The notes under the pieces: model-generated
Seen by the model: only the letters and a program-made list of their open reading frames with translations
The model's database searches: none
What the model was told of the DNA's origin: nothing
In this document: piece after piece, positions 15,760-24,039 of the stretch
How positions within the stretch are numbered: the stretch's first letter is position 1
Layout of the letters: every line of letters begins with the position of its first letter
Made by a program: the position numbers and the translations under genes
Assembly: GCA_905236235.1 (NCBI GenBank)
Contig: CAJOPA010000086.1
Coordinates: forward strand, 1 to 37,411
Length of the DNA stretch: 37,411 bases
Reading direction: 5' to 3'
Source of the DNA: an uncultured Eubacterium sp.
Lineage (GTDB): Bacteria > Bacillota > Clostridia > Lachnospirales > Lachnospiraceae

Positions 15760-18447
15760 ATGGCGGAAAAACTGGTACTCATCGACGGTTACAGTATATT
15801 GCACCGCGCATATTACGGCATTCGGGATCTGACCAATCGGGAAGGATTGCATACCAATGCCATTTACGGTTTTTTAAATATGATGTTTCGCATTACCGAG
15901 AGTACATCGCCGGACTATCTGGCGGTGGCTTTTGATGTGCATGCGCCTACTTTTCGTCACAAGATGTATGAGGCATACAAGGGGACGCGTAAGCCCATGG
16001 ATCCTGAGCTTCGGGAGCAGATCCCCGTGATGCGGGAGTTACTTGATGCCATGGAGATCCCGGTGTTTTCCATGGAAGGTTATGAGGCGGATGATATCCT
16101 CGGGACGCTGGCGCGCAAGGGCGAGGCCGCGGGCATGGAGGTTTATTTGGTATCCGGAGACCGGGATCTGTTGCAGATTGCCACGGACAAGACCCGGATC
16201 GTGATCCCCAAGACCAAGAAGGGACAGACGGTGATCGAGACCTATGATGCGCAGGGCGTCATGGATCTTTATGGAGTGACACCGGAGGAATTCATCGACG
16301 TCAAGGCCCTGATGGGCGATTCTTCCGATAATATTCCCGGCGTTACCGGGATCGGCGAGAAGGGCGCGACGAAGCTCATCGCCGCCTATCACAGCCTGGA
16401 AAATGTGTATGCCCATCTGGAGGAGATGCCGCAAAACAAGACGCGCACGTGTCTTGAAAACGGACGGGAGAGCGCAGAGTTAAGTAAGACTTTGGCAAAG
16501 ATCTGCACGGAGGTGCCGGTTGCCGTTGACTTTGCCGATCTGAAGGTGACGGACGTCTATACGCCGGCAGCCTATGATCTGATGAAACGTCTGGAGTTTA
16601 AAAAATTCCTGGAACGTTTTTCCGAAGATAAAAAAGAGGTTTCTTTTGAGGAACCGCATGTATTGATCGGGGACTCCCCGCTGGCGCTTTTGGGATGGAC
16701 GCCGGTAAACGAGGGAGATGTTCTCGCACTTTATCCCGTAGAGGATCATCGCAGGGTGATCGGCGTCGGGATGTGGTACGGCGCGGCAAAGCCCGCCATG
16801 CGCACGGAGACGGACGGAACGTTTGCCTACCTTTCCTGTTTGGGACAGGAGGAAGAGGCGGCGGATCTTTTGGCTGAGAATATCCGGAGGGCCGGGACGG
16901 TATGCTGCGCGGATACGAAGATCTTGCTGCACTTTCTTGGGCAGGACCGGGTGACGGCGCTTGCGGAGTGCTTCGGTGTTGATAAGTGGCAGGATGTTAC
17001 CCTGGGGGCATATCTGCTTTCACCCATTCGCAGCAGCTATGCCTATGACGTGCTTGCGCAGGAATTTGCCGGTCGGTTTCTTCCGGCCAGGGAAGAGTAT
17101 CTGGCTAAGATCGATCATGCCAAAGCAAGCGAAAAGGCGCCGGAGAAGCTTGCGCAGTACGGTGCCGTGGCCGCCTGGGGGATGGCGCTTGCTTCGGACG
17201 GGATCTTGGAAGGTTTGCGTGAGACCGGGCAGACGGATATCTATACAGGGATGGAGCATCCCTTGCTCTTTACGTTATATCATATGGAATGCGAAGGCAT
17301 TCGCGTATTGCCCGAGGAGTTAAAAGCCTACGGAGACAGTTTAAAGGAACGGATCCTTGCCAGGGAGCAGGAGATCTACGCCGAATGCGGGGAGACGTTT
17401 AATATCAATTCTCCGAAGCAGTTGGGGGAAGTTCTTTTTGACCGGATGGGATTGCCTTCCTCCAAGAAGACCAAGACCGGGTATTCCACGGCATCGGACG
17501 TATTGGAAAAGCTGGCGCCGGAATACCCTGTGGTGGCCAAGATCCTCGATTACAGGACGGTTTCCAAGCTGTATTCCACCTATGCGGAGGGCTTGCAGGC
17601 TTTTATAGATGAGGATCACAGGATCCGTCCCACGTTTTGTCAGACCGTGACGGCGACGGGGCGGCTCAGCTGCGTGGACCCCAATCTGCAGAACATTCCC
17701 ATCCGTATGGAGGAGGGACGGCAGATCCGTCGGGTCTTTGTACCCGCGGAGGGCGCGATCTTTGTGGACGCGGATTATTCGCAGATCGAGCTTCGTATCC
17801 TGGCGCATATCTCCGGGGATGAAAATCTGATCGCGGCATACAATCGGGCGGAGGATATCCATCGGATGACGGCGTCGCAGGTGTTCCATATCCCGTACGA
17901 AGAGGTGGACGATCTGCACAGACGCAATGCCAAGGCGGTGAATTTTGGGATCGTATACGGGATCAGCTCCTTTGGACTGAGCCAGGATTTGAGTATCAGC
18001 CGCAAGGAAGCGTCGGCGTATATCGAACGGTACTTTGAGACCTATCCGGCGATCAAGCAGTTCCTTGACGGTTCCGTGGCTTTTGCCAAAGAAAACGGAT
18101 ATGTACGGACGATTTACGGACGCAGACGTCCCGTGCCGGAGCTTTCTTCTTCCAATTTCATGACCCGGCAGTTTGGTGAGCGCGTGGCCATGAATTCTCC
18201 GATCCAGGGGACAGCGGCGGATATTATCAAGATCGCTATGCTTCGTGTGGATGACAGGCTGCGCCGGGATTGCCCGCAGGCGAAATTGATCCTGCAGGTT
18301 CATGACGAACTGCTGGTGGAGGCACCGCGGGAGGATGAGGAGACCGTGCGCAGGATCCTTCGGGAAGAGATGGAGCAGGCGGCGGATCTCAAGGTGAAGC
18401 TGGAGGTGGATATCCACAGCGGCGCCACATGGTATGAGGCCAAGTAG
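15760..18447 (+). CDS. polA: DNA polymerase I
   Basis: Family A polymerase of 895 residues for Okazaki-fragment maturation and repair. Residues 1 to about 290 form the 5' nuclease (LVLIDGYSILHRAYYG, YEADDILGTLA, VSGDRDLLQI, GDSSDNIPGV). A middle domain (about 300-480) follows, and the polymerase domain contains RLSCVDPNLQNIPIR, motif A DYSQIELRILAHISGD (Asp672), the O-helix motif RRNAKAVNFGIVYG, and motif C QVHDELLVE (Asp849). The middle domain lacks the DxE, NxxxD and YxxxD residues of a working 3'-5' exonuclease, as in Bacillus and Thermus enzymes, so proofreading is probably absent. GGGAGG lies seven bases before the ATG. coaE follows after 11 bases, the classical Firmicute polA-coaE order. 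Confidence 0.97.
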   Translation: MAEKLVLIDGYSILHRAYYGIRDLTNREGLHTNAIYGFLNMMFRITESTSPDYLAVAFDVHAPTFRHKMYEAYKGTRKPMDPELREQIPVMRELLDAMEIPVFSMEGYEADDILGTLARKGEAAGMEVYLVSGDRDLLQIATDKTRIVIPKTKKGQTVIETYDAQGVMDLYGVTPEEFIDVKALMGDSSDNIPGVTGIGEKGATKLIAAYHSLENVYAHLEEMPQNKTRTCLENGRESAELSKTLAKICTEVPVAVDFADLKVTDVYTPAAYDLMKRLEFKKFLERFSEDKKEVSFEEPHVLIGDSPLALLGWTPVNEGDVLALYPVEDHRRVIGVGMWYGAAKPAMRTETDGTFAYLSCLGQEEEAADLLAENIRRAGTVCCADTKILLHFLGQDRVTALAECFGVDKWQDVTLGAYLLSPIRSSYAYDVLAQEFAGRFLPAREEYLAKIDHAKASEKAPEKLAQYGAVAAWGMALASDGILEGLRETGQTDIYTGMEHPLLFTLYHMECEGIRVLPEELKAYGDSLKERILAREQEIYAECGETFNINSPKQLGEVLFDRMGLPSSKKTKTGYSTASDVLEKLAPEYPVVAKILDYRTVSKLYSTYAEGLQAFIDEDHRIRPTFCQTVTATGRLSCVDPNLQNIPIRMEEGRQIRRVFVPAEGAIFVDADYSQIELRILAHISGDENLIAAYNRAEDIHRMTASQVFHIPYEEVDDLHRRNAKAVNFGIVYGISSFGLSQDLSISRKEASAYIERYFETYPAIKQFLDGSVAFAKENGYVRTIYGRRRPVPELSSSNFMTRQFGERVAMNSPIQGTAADIIKIAMLRVDDRLRRDCPQAKLILQVHDELLVEAPREDEETVRRILREEMEQAADLKVKLEVDIHSGATWYEAK

Positions 18448-18458
18448 GAGGACATACG

Positions 18459-19073
18459 ATGAAGGTCATTGGGATCACCGGCGGGGTCGGTGCGGGAAAA
18501 TCGGCAGTGCTGACCTATATCCGCGAGCATTACAATGCGGGGGTATTGGTGGCGGATGAGATCGCGCATGATCTGATGCGGCCGGGGACAGAGGTTTACA
18601 TAAAGCTCAGAGAGATTTTCCCCGATGAGGTTTTCGGGCCGGACGGTGAGATCGTCAAGGAGGCCCTTTCGCGGCAGATCTTTTCCGATGACAGGCTGCG
18701 ACTTACCTTAAACGGTATCGTACATCCTGCGGTAGGCGATGAGATGAAAACGGCTATTTTGCGGGAGCGGGCGTTGGGGGTGCGAGATTACATTCTTTTG
18801 GAAGCCGCACTTTTTAAAGATACGGACAATGACAGACTTTGTGATGAGATCTGGTATATCGAGACTTCCCCGGAATGCCGCAGCAGGCGGCTGATGGAGA
18901 ATCGGGGCTATTCTAAGGAAAAAACGGACGCGATCATGGCAAGTCAAAAAGAGGAGACGGTTTTTCTTCAAAAAGCGGACGTGGTCATACATAATGAGGA
19001 TGATTTTGCAAGCACGGCGGCGCAGATTGACGAAGCGCTTTGTCAGGGAAGGAAAGGGGACAGGATATGTTAG
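18459..19073 (+). CDS. coaE: Dephospho-CoA kinase
   Basis: Last step of coenzyme A synthesis, ATP-dependent 3'-phosphorylation of dephospho-CoA. The 204-residue length is standard. The P-loop GGVGAGKS is at residues 8-15, the substrate Asp of VADEIAHDLM at about 33, and the lid region follows FSDDRLRLTLNGIVHPAV; the C-terminal ECRSRRLMENRGYSKEKTDAIMASQ with DVVIHNEDD is also characteristic. AGGAGG starts eleven bases upstream of the ATG. Its last 7 bases overlap the start of the FtsA-like gene. Confidence 0.95.
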   Translation: MKVIGITGGVGAGKSAVLTYIREHYNAGVLVADEIAHDLMRPGTEVYIKLREIFPDEVFGPDGEIVKEALSRQIFSDDRLRLTLNGIVHPAVGDEMKTAILRERALGVRDYILLEAALFKDTDNDRLCDEIWYIETSPECRSRRLMENRGYSKEKTDAIMASQKEETVFLQKADVVIHNEDDFASTAAQIDEALCQGRKGDRIC

Positions 19074-21376
19074 AGACAATGGATGAGAAAAAACTGGTTT
19101 TCGGCCTGGATATCGGCACCAGATCCGTGGTGGGAACCGTCGGTTACAAGGATGAGGATACGGATACGTTCCATGTGCTTGCGCAGTGTGTCCGTCCGCA
19201 CAAGACGCGTTCCATGATCGACGGGCAGATCCATGATATCAATGAGGTCGGAAAGACCATTTCCGATGTCAAAAATGCACTGGAGGCAGAGCTGGGGCTG
19301 CGCCTGCAGGATGTATGCATCGCAGCGGCGGGTCGTGTGTTAAAGACCATTCCGGTGCATATGGAAAATGAATTTGAGGAAAATACCGTGGTGACCTCGG
19401 AGCATCTGCATACCATGGATCTGTTGGGTGTGGATCTGGCACAGGAGATCCTAAACGAGCAAAACGATACCAATTTCCATTTTTACAGTGTCGGTTACAG
19501 CACCGTACAGTATTTCGCCAATGATGATCCCATGAATTCCATTTTGGGACATAAGGTCAAAAAGATGGCGGAGGATCTGATCGTGACCTTCCTTCCCGAT
19601 GATGTGGTGGACGGGCTGTATTCCGCGGTGTCGGCTGCGGGGTTAGAGGTTGCCAACCTGACGTTGGAGCCGATCGCAGCCATCAATGTGGCGATTCCCA
19701 AGAGTTATCGTTCCTTAAATATCGCCCTGGTGGATGTGGGCGCAGGTACCAGTGATATCTCCATTACCCGGGACGGCAGCATCATCGCTTACGGTATGAT
19801 CCCGATGGCGGGGGATGAGTTGACGGATGTTCTGGTGCAAAAATACCTGGTGGATTTTGAAACGGCCGAGGAGATGAAGATCGCATCCGGCACGGAGAAG
19901 AATGTGGAATTCTCCGATATCCTTGCGATCAGTCATTTGGTAAGCTCCGATGAGGTTAAGGATGCCATGGCGCCCGTGATCGAGAAGATGACGCAGGCAG
20001 TGGCAGACAGCATTCTTGAACTAAACGGCGGCAAGACCGTCAGTGCGGTCTTTGTGGTAGGCGGCGGCGGCAAGGTGACGGGTTATACGCAGCTTTTGGC
20101 ACAAAAACTGGATCTGCCGGAGGAACGTGTGGCGCTTCGCGGCGAAGAAGTATTGAACCATGTGGTTTTCGAAAACGAGAATATGCAAAAGGATTCCATG
20201 ATGGTAACCCCCGTGGGAATCTGCCTCGGGTCGTATGAACGCAGAAATAATTTCATCGCTGTCTTCTTTAACGGTGAGTTATTAAAGATTTATGACAATG
20301 ATAAACTGACGGTGATGGATGCTGCGGTACAGGCAGGCTATCCCAACAGCGATCTTTTCCCCAAGACCGGCAAGGAGCTTCGTTTTACCGTCAACGGCAA
20401 AAAGCAGCGGGTGCGCGGCAGCAGAGGAGAGTCGGCAGAGATCACCGTGGATGGGCACGCATCAAGCCTTGGAGAGCCCGTATCGGACAACACCCGGATC
20501 GAAGTGGTGGCATCGACCGAGGGAGAGCCGGCCAAGTGTACGATTAAGGAGCTGGATGAATATACCCGCTTCCCCATGCATTTTACGATCAACGGACGGC
20601 AGAGTCAGTGCCCGAGGATCGCTTCCGTGGGCGGAACGGTGGTGGATGAGACCTATTCCATTCAAAACGGAGATGATATCCATTTTCTGGAGACCTATCC
20701 CATCCGCAGACTTTTTGAATATATGGAGATCGATGCTTCCCAGGTAAGGGAACTTGTGATCAACGGACAGGAAGTCGATCTGGACGGTGAATTAAAAGAA
20801 GGGGATGCCATCGACTGGATGCAGGTAAAGGATGATACGCCTTTGGACGGTGCGACGGCAGAGGATGCCGAGGCGGGGGCCGAGGCACCAAAGGCGGAGG
20901 AAGCGGTAGCGGCTGAGGCTGCGCCGGCAGCTGCATCAGAAGCTGCAGACACCGGGGATGCCAAGAAGACGGCAGCGGCCGAAGCTTCCGATACCCCCCA
21001 AACAGCAGAGACTTTTGAAGCCGCAAAAGACAGCGGTCTCGAGGAGATGCCCGGATGGATGAAGGATATCCCCGGCGCGGACAAGCTCGTTAAAGAGGGC
21101 AGATTTGCCAAAAGCACCTCGACGGCAAAGGATACCGCCGAGAGTACGGCAAAGCCGGTAAAGACCGGAAAGCGAACGATCATTGTCAATGTCAACGGCA
21201 ATGATGTTACGTTGGATAATAAGGATTATTATATCTTTGTGGACGTTTTCGACGCGATCCATTTTGACCTCAACGGCGGTCGCGGCAGAAGCGTGGTTAC
21301 CAGATTAAACGGTAAGGACGCACAGTATACGGAAATGCTTCACGACGGTGATACCATTGAGGTTTATTGGAGTTAG
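19067..21376 (+). CDS. FtsA-like ATPase with long C-terminal extension
   Basis: A 769-residue actin-fold protein of the FtsA/PilM group. The FtsA-like part spans about 8-390: phosphate-1 LVFGLDIGTRSVVG, an SHS2-type insert (about 85-195), phosphate-2 ALVDVGAGTSDISITRDG at 220-237 and the adenosine motif VFVVGGGGKVTGY at 328-340. Beyond it lie segments 396-482 and 505-590, each ending in an NG...I-E/D-V/W pattern, an Ala/Glu-rich linker (about 596-655), and a final segment 703-769 ending LHDGDTIEVYWS, which looks beta-grasp-like. Bona fide FtsA is about 410-450 residues and lies beside ftsZ; neither applies here. The TTG at 19040 is possible, but GGAAAGGGG before ATG 19067 fits better. It may polymerise or act in division or envelope assembly; partner unknown. 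Confidence 0.8.
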   Translation: MLETMDEKKLVFGLDIGTRSVVGTVGYKDEDTDTFHVLAQCVRPHKTRSMIDGQIHDINEVGKTISDVKNALEAELGLRLQDVCIAAAGRVLKTIPVHMENEFEENTVVTSEHLHTMDLLGVDLAQEILNEQNDTNFHFYSVGYSTVQYFANDDPMNSILGHKVKKMAEDLIVTFLPDDVVDGLYSAVSAAGLEVANLTLEPIAAINVAIPKSYRSLNIALVDVGAGTSDISITRDGSIIAYGMIPMAGDELTDVLVQKYLVDFETAEEMKIASGTEKNVEFSDILAISHLVSSDEVKDAMAPVIEKMTQAVADSILELNGGKTVSAVFVVGGGGKVTGYTQLLAQKLDLPEERVALRGEEVLNHVVFENENMQKDSMMVTPVGICLGSYERRNNFIAVFFNGELLKIYDNDKLTVMDAAVQAGYPNSDLFPKTGKELRFTVNGKKQRVRGSRGESAEITVDGHASSLGEPVSDNTRIEVVASTEGEPAKCTIKELDEYTRFPMHFTINGRQSQCPRIASVGGTVVDETYSIQNGDDIHFLETYPIRRLFEYMEIDASQVRELVINGQEVDLDGELKEGDAIDWMQVKDDTPLDGATAEDAEAGAEAPKAEEAVAAEAAPAAASEAADTGDAKKTAAAEASDTPQTAETFEAAKDSGLEEMPGWMKDIPGADKLVKEGRFAKSTSTAKDTAESTAKPVKTGKRTIIVNVNGNDVTLDNKDYYIFVDVFDAIHFDLNGGRGRSVVTRLNGKDAQYTEMLHDGDTIEVYWS

Positions 21377-21379
21377 TAC

Positions 21380-22177
21380 ATGAGACTCATGAGCATTGCC
21401 AGCGGCAGCAGCGGAAATTGCATCTATGCGGGAAGCGATAGGACGCATATTCTGATCGATGCCGGCATTAGCGGCAAAAAAATCGAAGAAGGACTCAAAA
21501 AAGCGGAAATATCTCCTCGGGATATTTCCGCGATTTGTGTTACCCATGAGCATATCGATCATATCCAGGGTCTGGGCGTGATGGCGCGCCGTTATGAGAT
21601 CCCGCTGTATATGACTTTGGGCACCCGGGACGCCGTGATGGCAAGCGGCAAGGTAGGGGAGATCCCGGAAGACCTTTTTGTACCGGTGCAGGCAGGGAAG
21701 GATTTTTGCATCCGTGATCTTGCAATCTCGCCGATCGCGATCTCTCATGATGCGGCGGATCCCGTGGCTTATCTGATGGGCGACGGGAAAATGCGCATGG
21801 GAGTTGTGACGGATCTGGGGTGTTATGATGAGGCAATAGCGCAAAAACTGCAGGGGCTCGATGTCCTTCTCTTGGAGGCTAATCATGATATCCGCATGCT
21901 TGAAACCGGCGCCTATCCTTACTATCTGAAGGAACGTATCCTCGGGCAAAAGGGTCATCTTTCCAATGAGGCGGCGGGACAGTTGTTAAACAGGGTGCTG
22001 CATGATGATATCCGCCAGATCCTGCTCGGGCATTTGAGTCATGAAAACAATCTCCCGGAACTTGCATACGAAACGGTGCGCATGGAGATCACGATGGGAG
22101 ATTGCCCCTACGGAGGGGATGATTTTGAGATTCTGGTGGCACCGCGGCATGCGGCCTCACCGATCCTTGGCGAATGA
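21380..22177 (+). CDS. MBL-fold metallohydrolase, WalJ/YycJ-like
   Basis: A 265-residue metallo-beta-lactamase-fold hydrolase. The opening SIASGSSGNCIYAGSDRTHILIDAG and the metal motif CVTHEHIDHIQGLGVM (HxHxDH) are those of the WalJ/YycJ family, with HDAADPVAYLMGDGKMRMGVVTDLG and LLGHLSHENN carrying the remaining metal ligands. Family members are thought to have nuclease activity and to influence cell-division/cell-wall coordination, and walJ normally accompanies walRK; here it follows the FtsA-like gene by 3 bases instead. The link to a division-related ATPase is therefore suggestive. GGAG at the end of the previous gene serves as ribosome site. Confidence 0.85.
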   Translation: MRLMSIASGSSGNCIYAGSDRTHILIDAGISGKKIEEGLKKAEISPRDISAICVTHEHIDHIQGLGVMARRYEIPLYMTLGTRDAVMASGKVGEIPEDLFVPVQAGKDFCIRDLAISPIAISHDAADPVAYLMGDGKMRMGVVTDLGCYDEAIAQKLQGLDVLLLEANHDIRMLETGAYPYYLKERILGQKGHLSNEAAGQLLNRVLHDDIRQILLGHLSHENNLPELAYETVRMEITMGDCPYGGDDFEILVAPRHAASPILGE

Positions 22178-22202
22178 ATATTTTGCAGGGGAAAGACAAG
22201 GG

Positions 22203-22232
22203 TTGAAATACCACCCCTGTTTGATGTATAAT
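22203..22232 (+). promoter_or_regulatory. Promoter of the ACT/PFL gene pair
   Basis: TTGAAA (22203-22208) and TATAAT (22227-22232) with an 18-base spacer. The leader of about 85 bases contains a short GC hairpin CGGGG / CCCCG around 22245-22260 before AAAGGAG at 22314-22320. Confidence 0.7.
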
Positions 22233-22325
22233 TTTCAGTACAGTCGGGGGAGAAGCCCCGGTGAATGTATTCGGGCCGCGCAAAAGTCGTTGAATGGCCT
22301 TATTTTATGCGGTAAAGGAGAATGT

Positions 22326-22610
22326 ATGAGCGCAGCAAATCAAAAGACGATCATTACGGTTTTGGGAAAGGACAGCGTGGGCATCATCGCCAAGGTCTGT
22401 ACCTATCTTGCCAATAACCATATCAACATCCTGGATATCTCTCAGACCATTGTGCAGGATTATTTTAATATGATGATGATCGTGGACATGAAGGATTCCG
22501 CCAAACCTTTTGCGGATTGTGCCACAGAACTTGCCCAGATCGGTGAGGAGATCGGCGTCAAGATCCGTTGCCAAAAGGAAGAAATTTTTGATATGATGCA
22601 TCGTATTTGA
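22326..22610 (+). CDS. ACT domain protein (UPF0237 family)
   Basis: A 94-residue stand-alone ACT domain, [47 protein letters not shown], the amino-acid-sensing fold. The family is nearly always encoded directly before a PFL/UPF0210 protein, as here (10-base gap), which implies the two act together, possibly as sensor and enzyme, but no reaction is established. ATG 22326 is chosen because AAAGGAG lies 5 bases upstream; the reading frame stays open far upstream into the previous gene but without a start signal. Confidence 0.92.
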   Translation: MSAANQKTIITVLGKDSVGIIAKVCTYLANNHINILDISQTIVQDYFNMMMIVDMKDSAKPFADCATELAQIGEEIGVKIRCQKEEIFDMMHRI

Positions 22611-22620
22611 GGGAACCTTC

Positions 22621-23985
22621 ATGATTAATATATTCGAAGTTAACGAAACCAATGCCATGATCGAGGAGGAAAACCTCGACGTACGCACCATTACTCTGGG
22701 CATCAGCCTTCTGGATTGTATCAGCTCCGATCTTGATGAGCTCAATCACAATATTTATCGTAAGATCACCGAGACAGCCCGCAATCTTGTATCCGTCGGG
22801 AAAGAGATTGAATTGGCGTATCGGATTCCCATTGTAAATAAAAGAATATCCGTGACTCCCATTGCTTTGGTGGGAGGCAGTGCCTGCAAGCGTCCGGAAG
22901 ATTTTGTGACGATCGCCAAGACACTCGATGATGCGGCCAAGGCTGTAGGTGTCAATCTCATCGGCGGTTACTCCGCACTGGTATCGAAGGGTATGACGAA
23001 GGCGGATGAGATGCTCATCCGGTCCATCCCCGAAGCTCTTGTCAGTACGGAGCGTGTTTGCAGTTCCGTGAATCTTGCGTCCACCAGGACGGGGATCAAT
23101 ATGGACGCCGTACGCCTGATGGGAGAGATCCTGTTAGAGGTTGCGGACAGATCCAAGGACAGGGACAGCGCAGACTGCATGAAGCTTGTTGTCTTTTGCA
23201 ATGCGCCGGACGACAACCCCTTTATGGCAGGTGCGTTTCACGGTGTGACCGAGGCGGATGCTGTGATCAACGTAGGCGTCAGCGGACCCGGCGTTGTGAA
23301 AAAAGCTTTGGAATCCGTACGCGGCGAGAGCTTTGAAACGCTTTGCGAGACGATCAAAAAGACCGCGTTCAAGGTAACGCGTGTAGGACAATTGGTGGCT
23401 ATGGATGCTTCCAAGCGACTGGGGATCCCCTTTGGTATCGTGGATCTTTCGCTGGCACCCACCCCGGCAGTGGGCGATTCCGTAGCGGACATTCTGTGCG
23501 AGATCGGCTTGGAGTATGCCGGTGCGCCGGGAACGACGGCAGCGCTGGCGCTTTTAAACGATCAGGTCAAAAAAGGCGGCGTGATGGCTTCTTCCTACGT
23601 GGGAGGCTTGTCCGGTGCTTTTATTCCGGTGTCGGAAGACCAGGGGATGATCAATGCCGTGGAGGCGGGAGCGATCACACTGGAAAAACTCGAAGCGATG
23701 ACCTGTGTATGCTCCGTGGGATTGGATATGATCGCTATCCCGGGGGATACGCCGGCTTCCACCATCTCCGGTATCATTGCCGATGAGATGGCGCTCGGTA
23801 TGGTCAACCAAAAGACGACGGCGTGCCGTCTGATCCCCGTGATCGGCAAGGACGTGGGAGAGACCGTGGAATTTGGTGGACTTTTCGGTTATGCGCCCAT
23901 TATGCCGGTCAACAGGTATTCCTGTGAGGATTTTATCAAGAGAACGGGCAGGATCCCCGCGCCCATTCATTCTTTTAAGAATTAA
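22621..23985 (+). CDS. PFL family protein (UPF0210/DUF711)
   Basis: A 454-residue member of the UPF0210 family, related in fold to the glycyl-radical pyruvate formate-lyase barrel but without a glycyl-radical RVxG motif in its C-terminus. Typical stretches are [72 protein letters not shown] and [26 protein letters not shown]. Function is not known. It is paired with the ACT protein upstream, and pyruvate carboxylase starts 54 bases after its stop with no terminator between them. Confidence 0.93.
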   Translation: MINIFEVNETNAMIEEENLDVRTITLGISLLDCISSDLDELNHNIYRKITETARNLVSVGKEIELAYRIPIVNKRISVTPIALVGGSACKRPEDFVTIAKTLDDAAKAVGVNLIGGYSALVSKGMTKADEMLIRSIPEALVSTERVCSSVNLASTRTGINMDAVRLMGEILLEVADRSKDRDSADCMKLVVFCNAPDDNPFMAGAFHGVTEADAVINVGVSGPGVVKKALESVRGESFETLCETIKKTAFKVTRVGQLVAMDASKRLGIPFGIVDLSLAPTPAVGDSVADILCEIGLEYAGAPGTTAALALLNDQVKKGGVMASSYVGGLSGAFIPVSEDQGMINAVEAGAITLEKLEAMTCVCSVGLDMIAIPGDTPASTISGIIADEMALGMVNQKTTACRLIPVIGKDVGETVEFGGLFGYAPIMPVNRYSCEDFIKRTGRIPAPIHSFKN

Positions 23986-24039
23986 TAACCGCGAGAAACG
24001 GTAGAATTGATACACAGTAGTGCAAAGGAGATGAAAAAA

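Noticed and set aside
17341..18417. Large reverse-strand open frame (358 codons) opposite polA
   Set aside because: Composition is that of an antisense shadow and all polymerase motifs are on the forward strand.
22041..22325. Long open frame running from inside the WalJ-like gene into the ACT gene, suggesting a longer ACT protein
   Set aside because: The extra part has no family resemblance, overlaps the MBL gene in another frame, and a good ribosome site and promoter lie just before ATG 22326.
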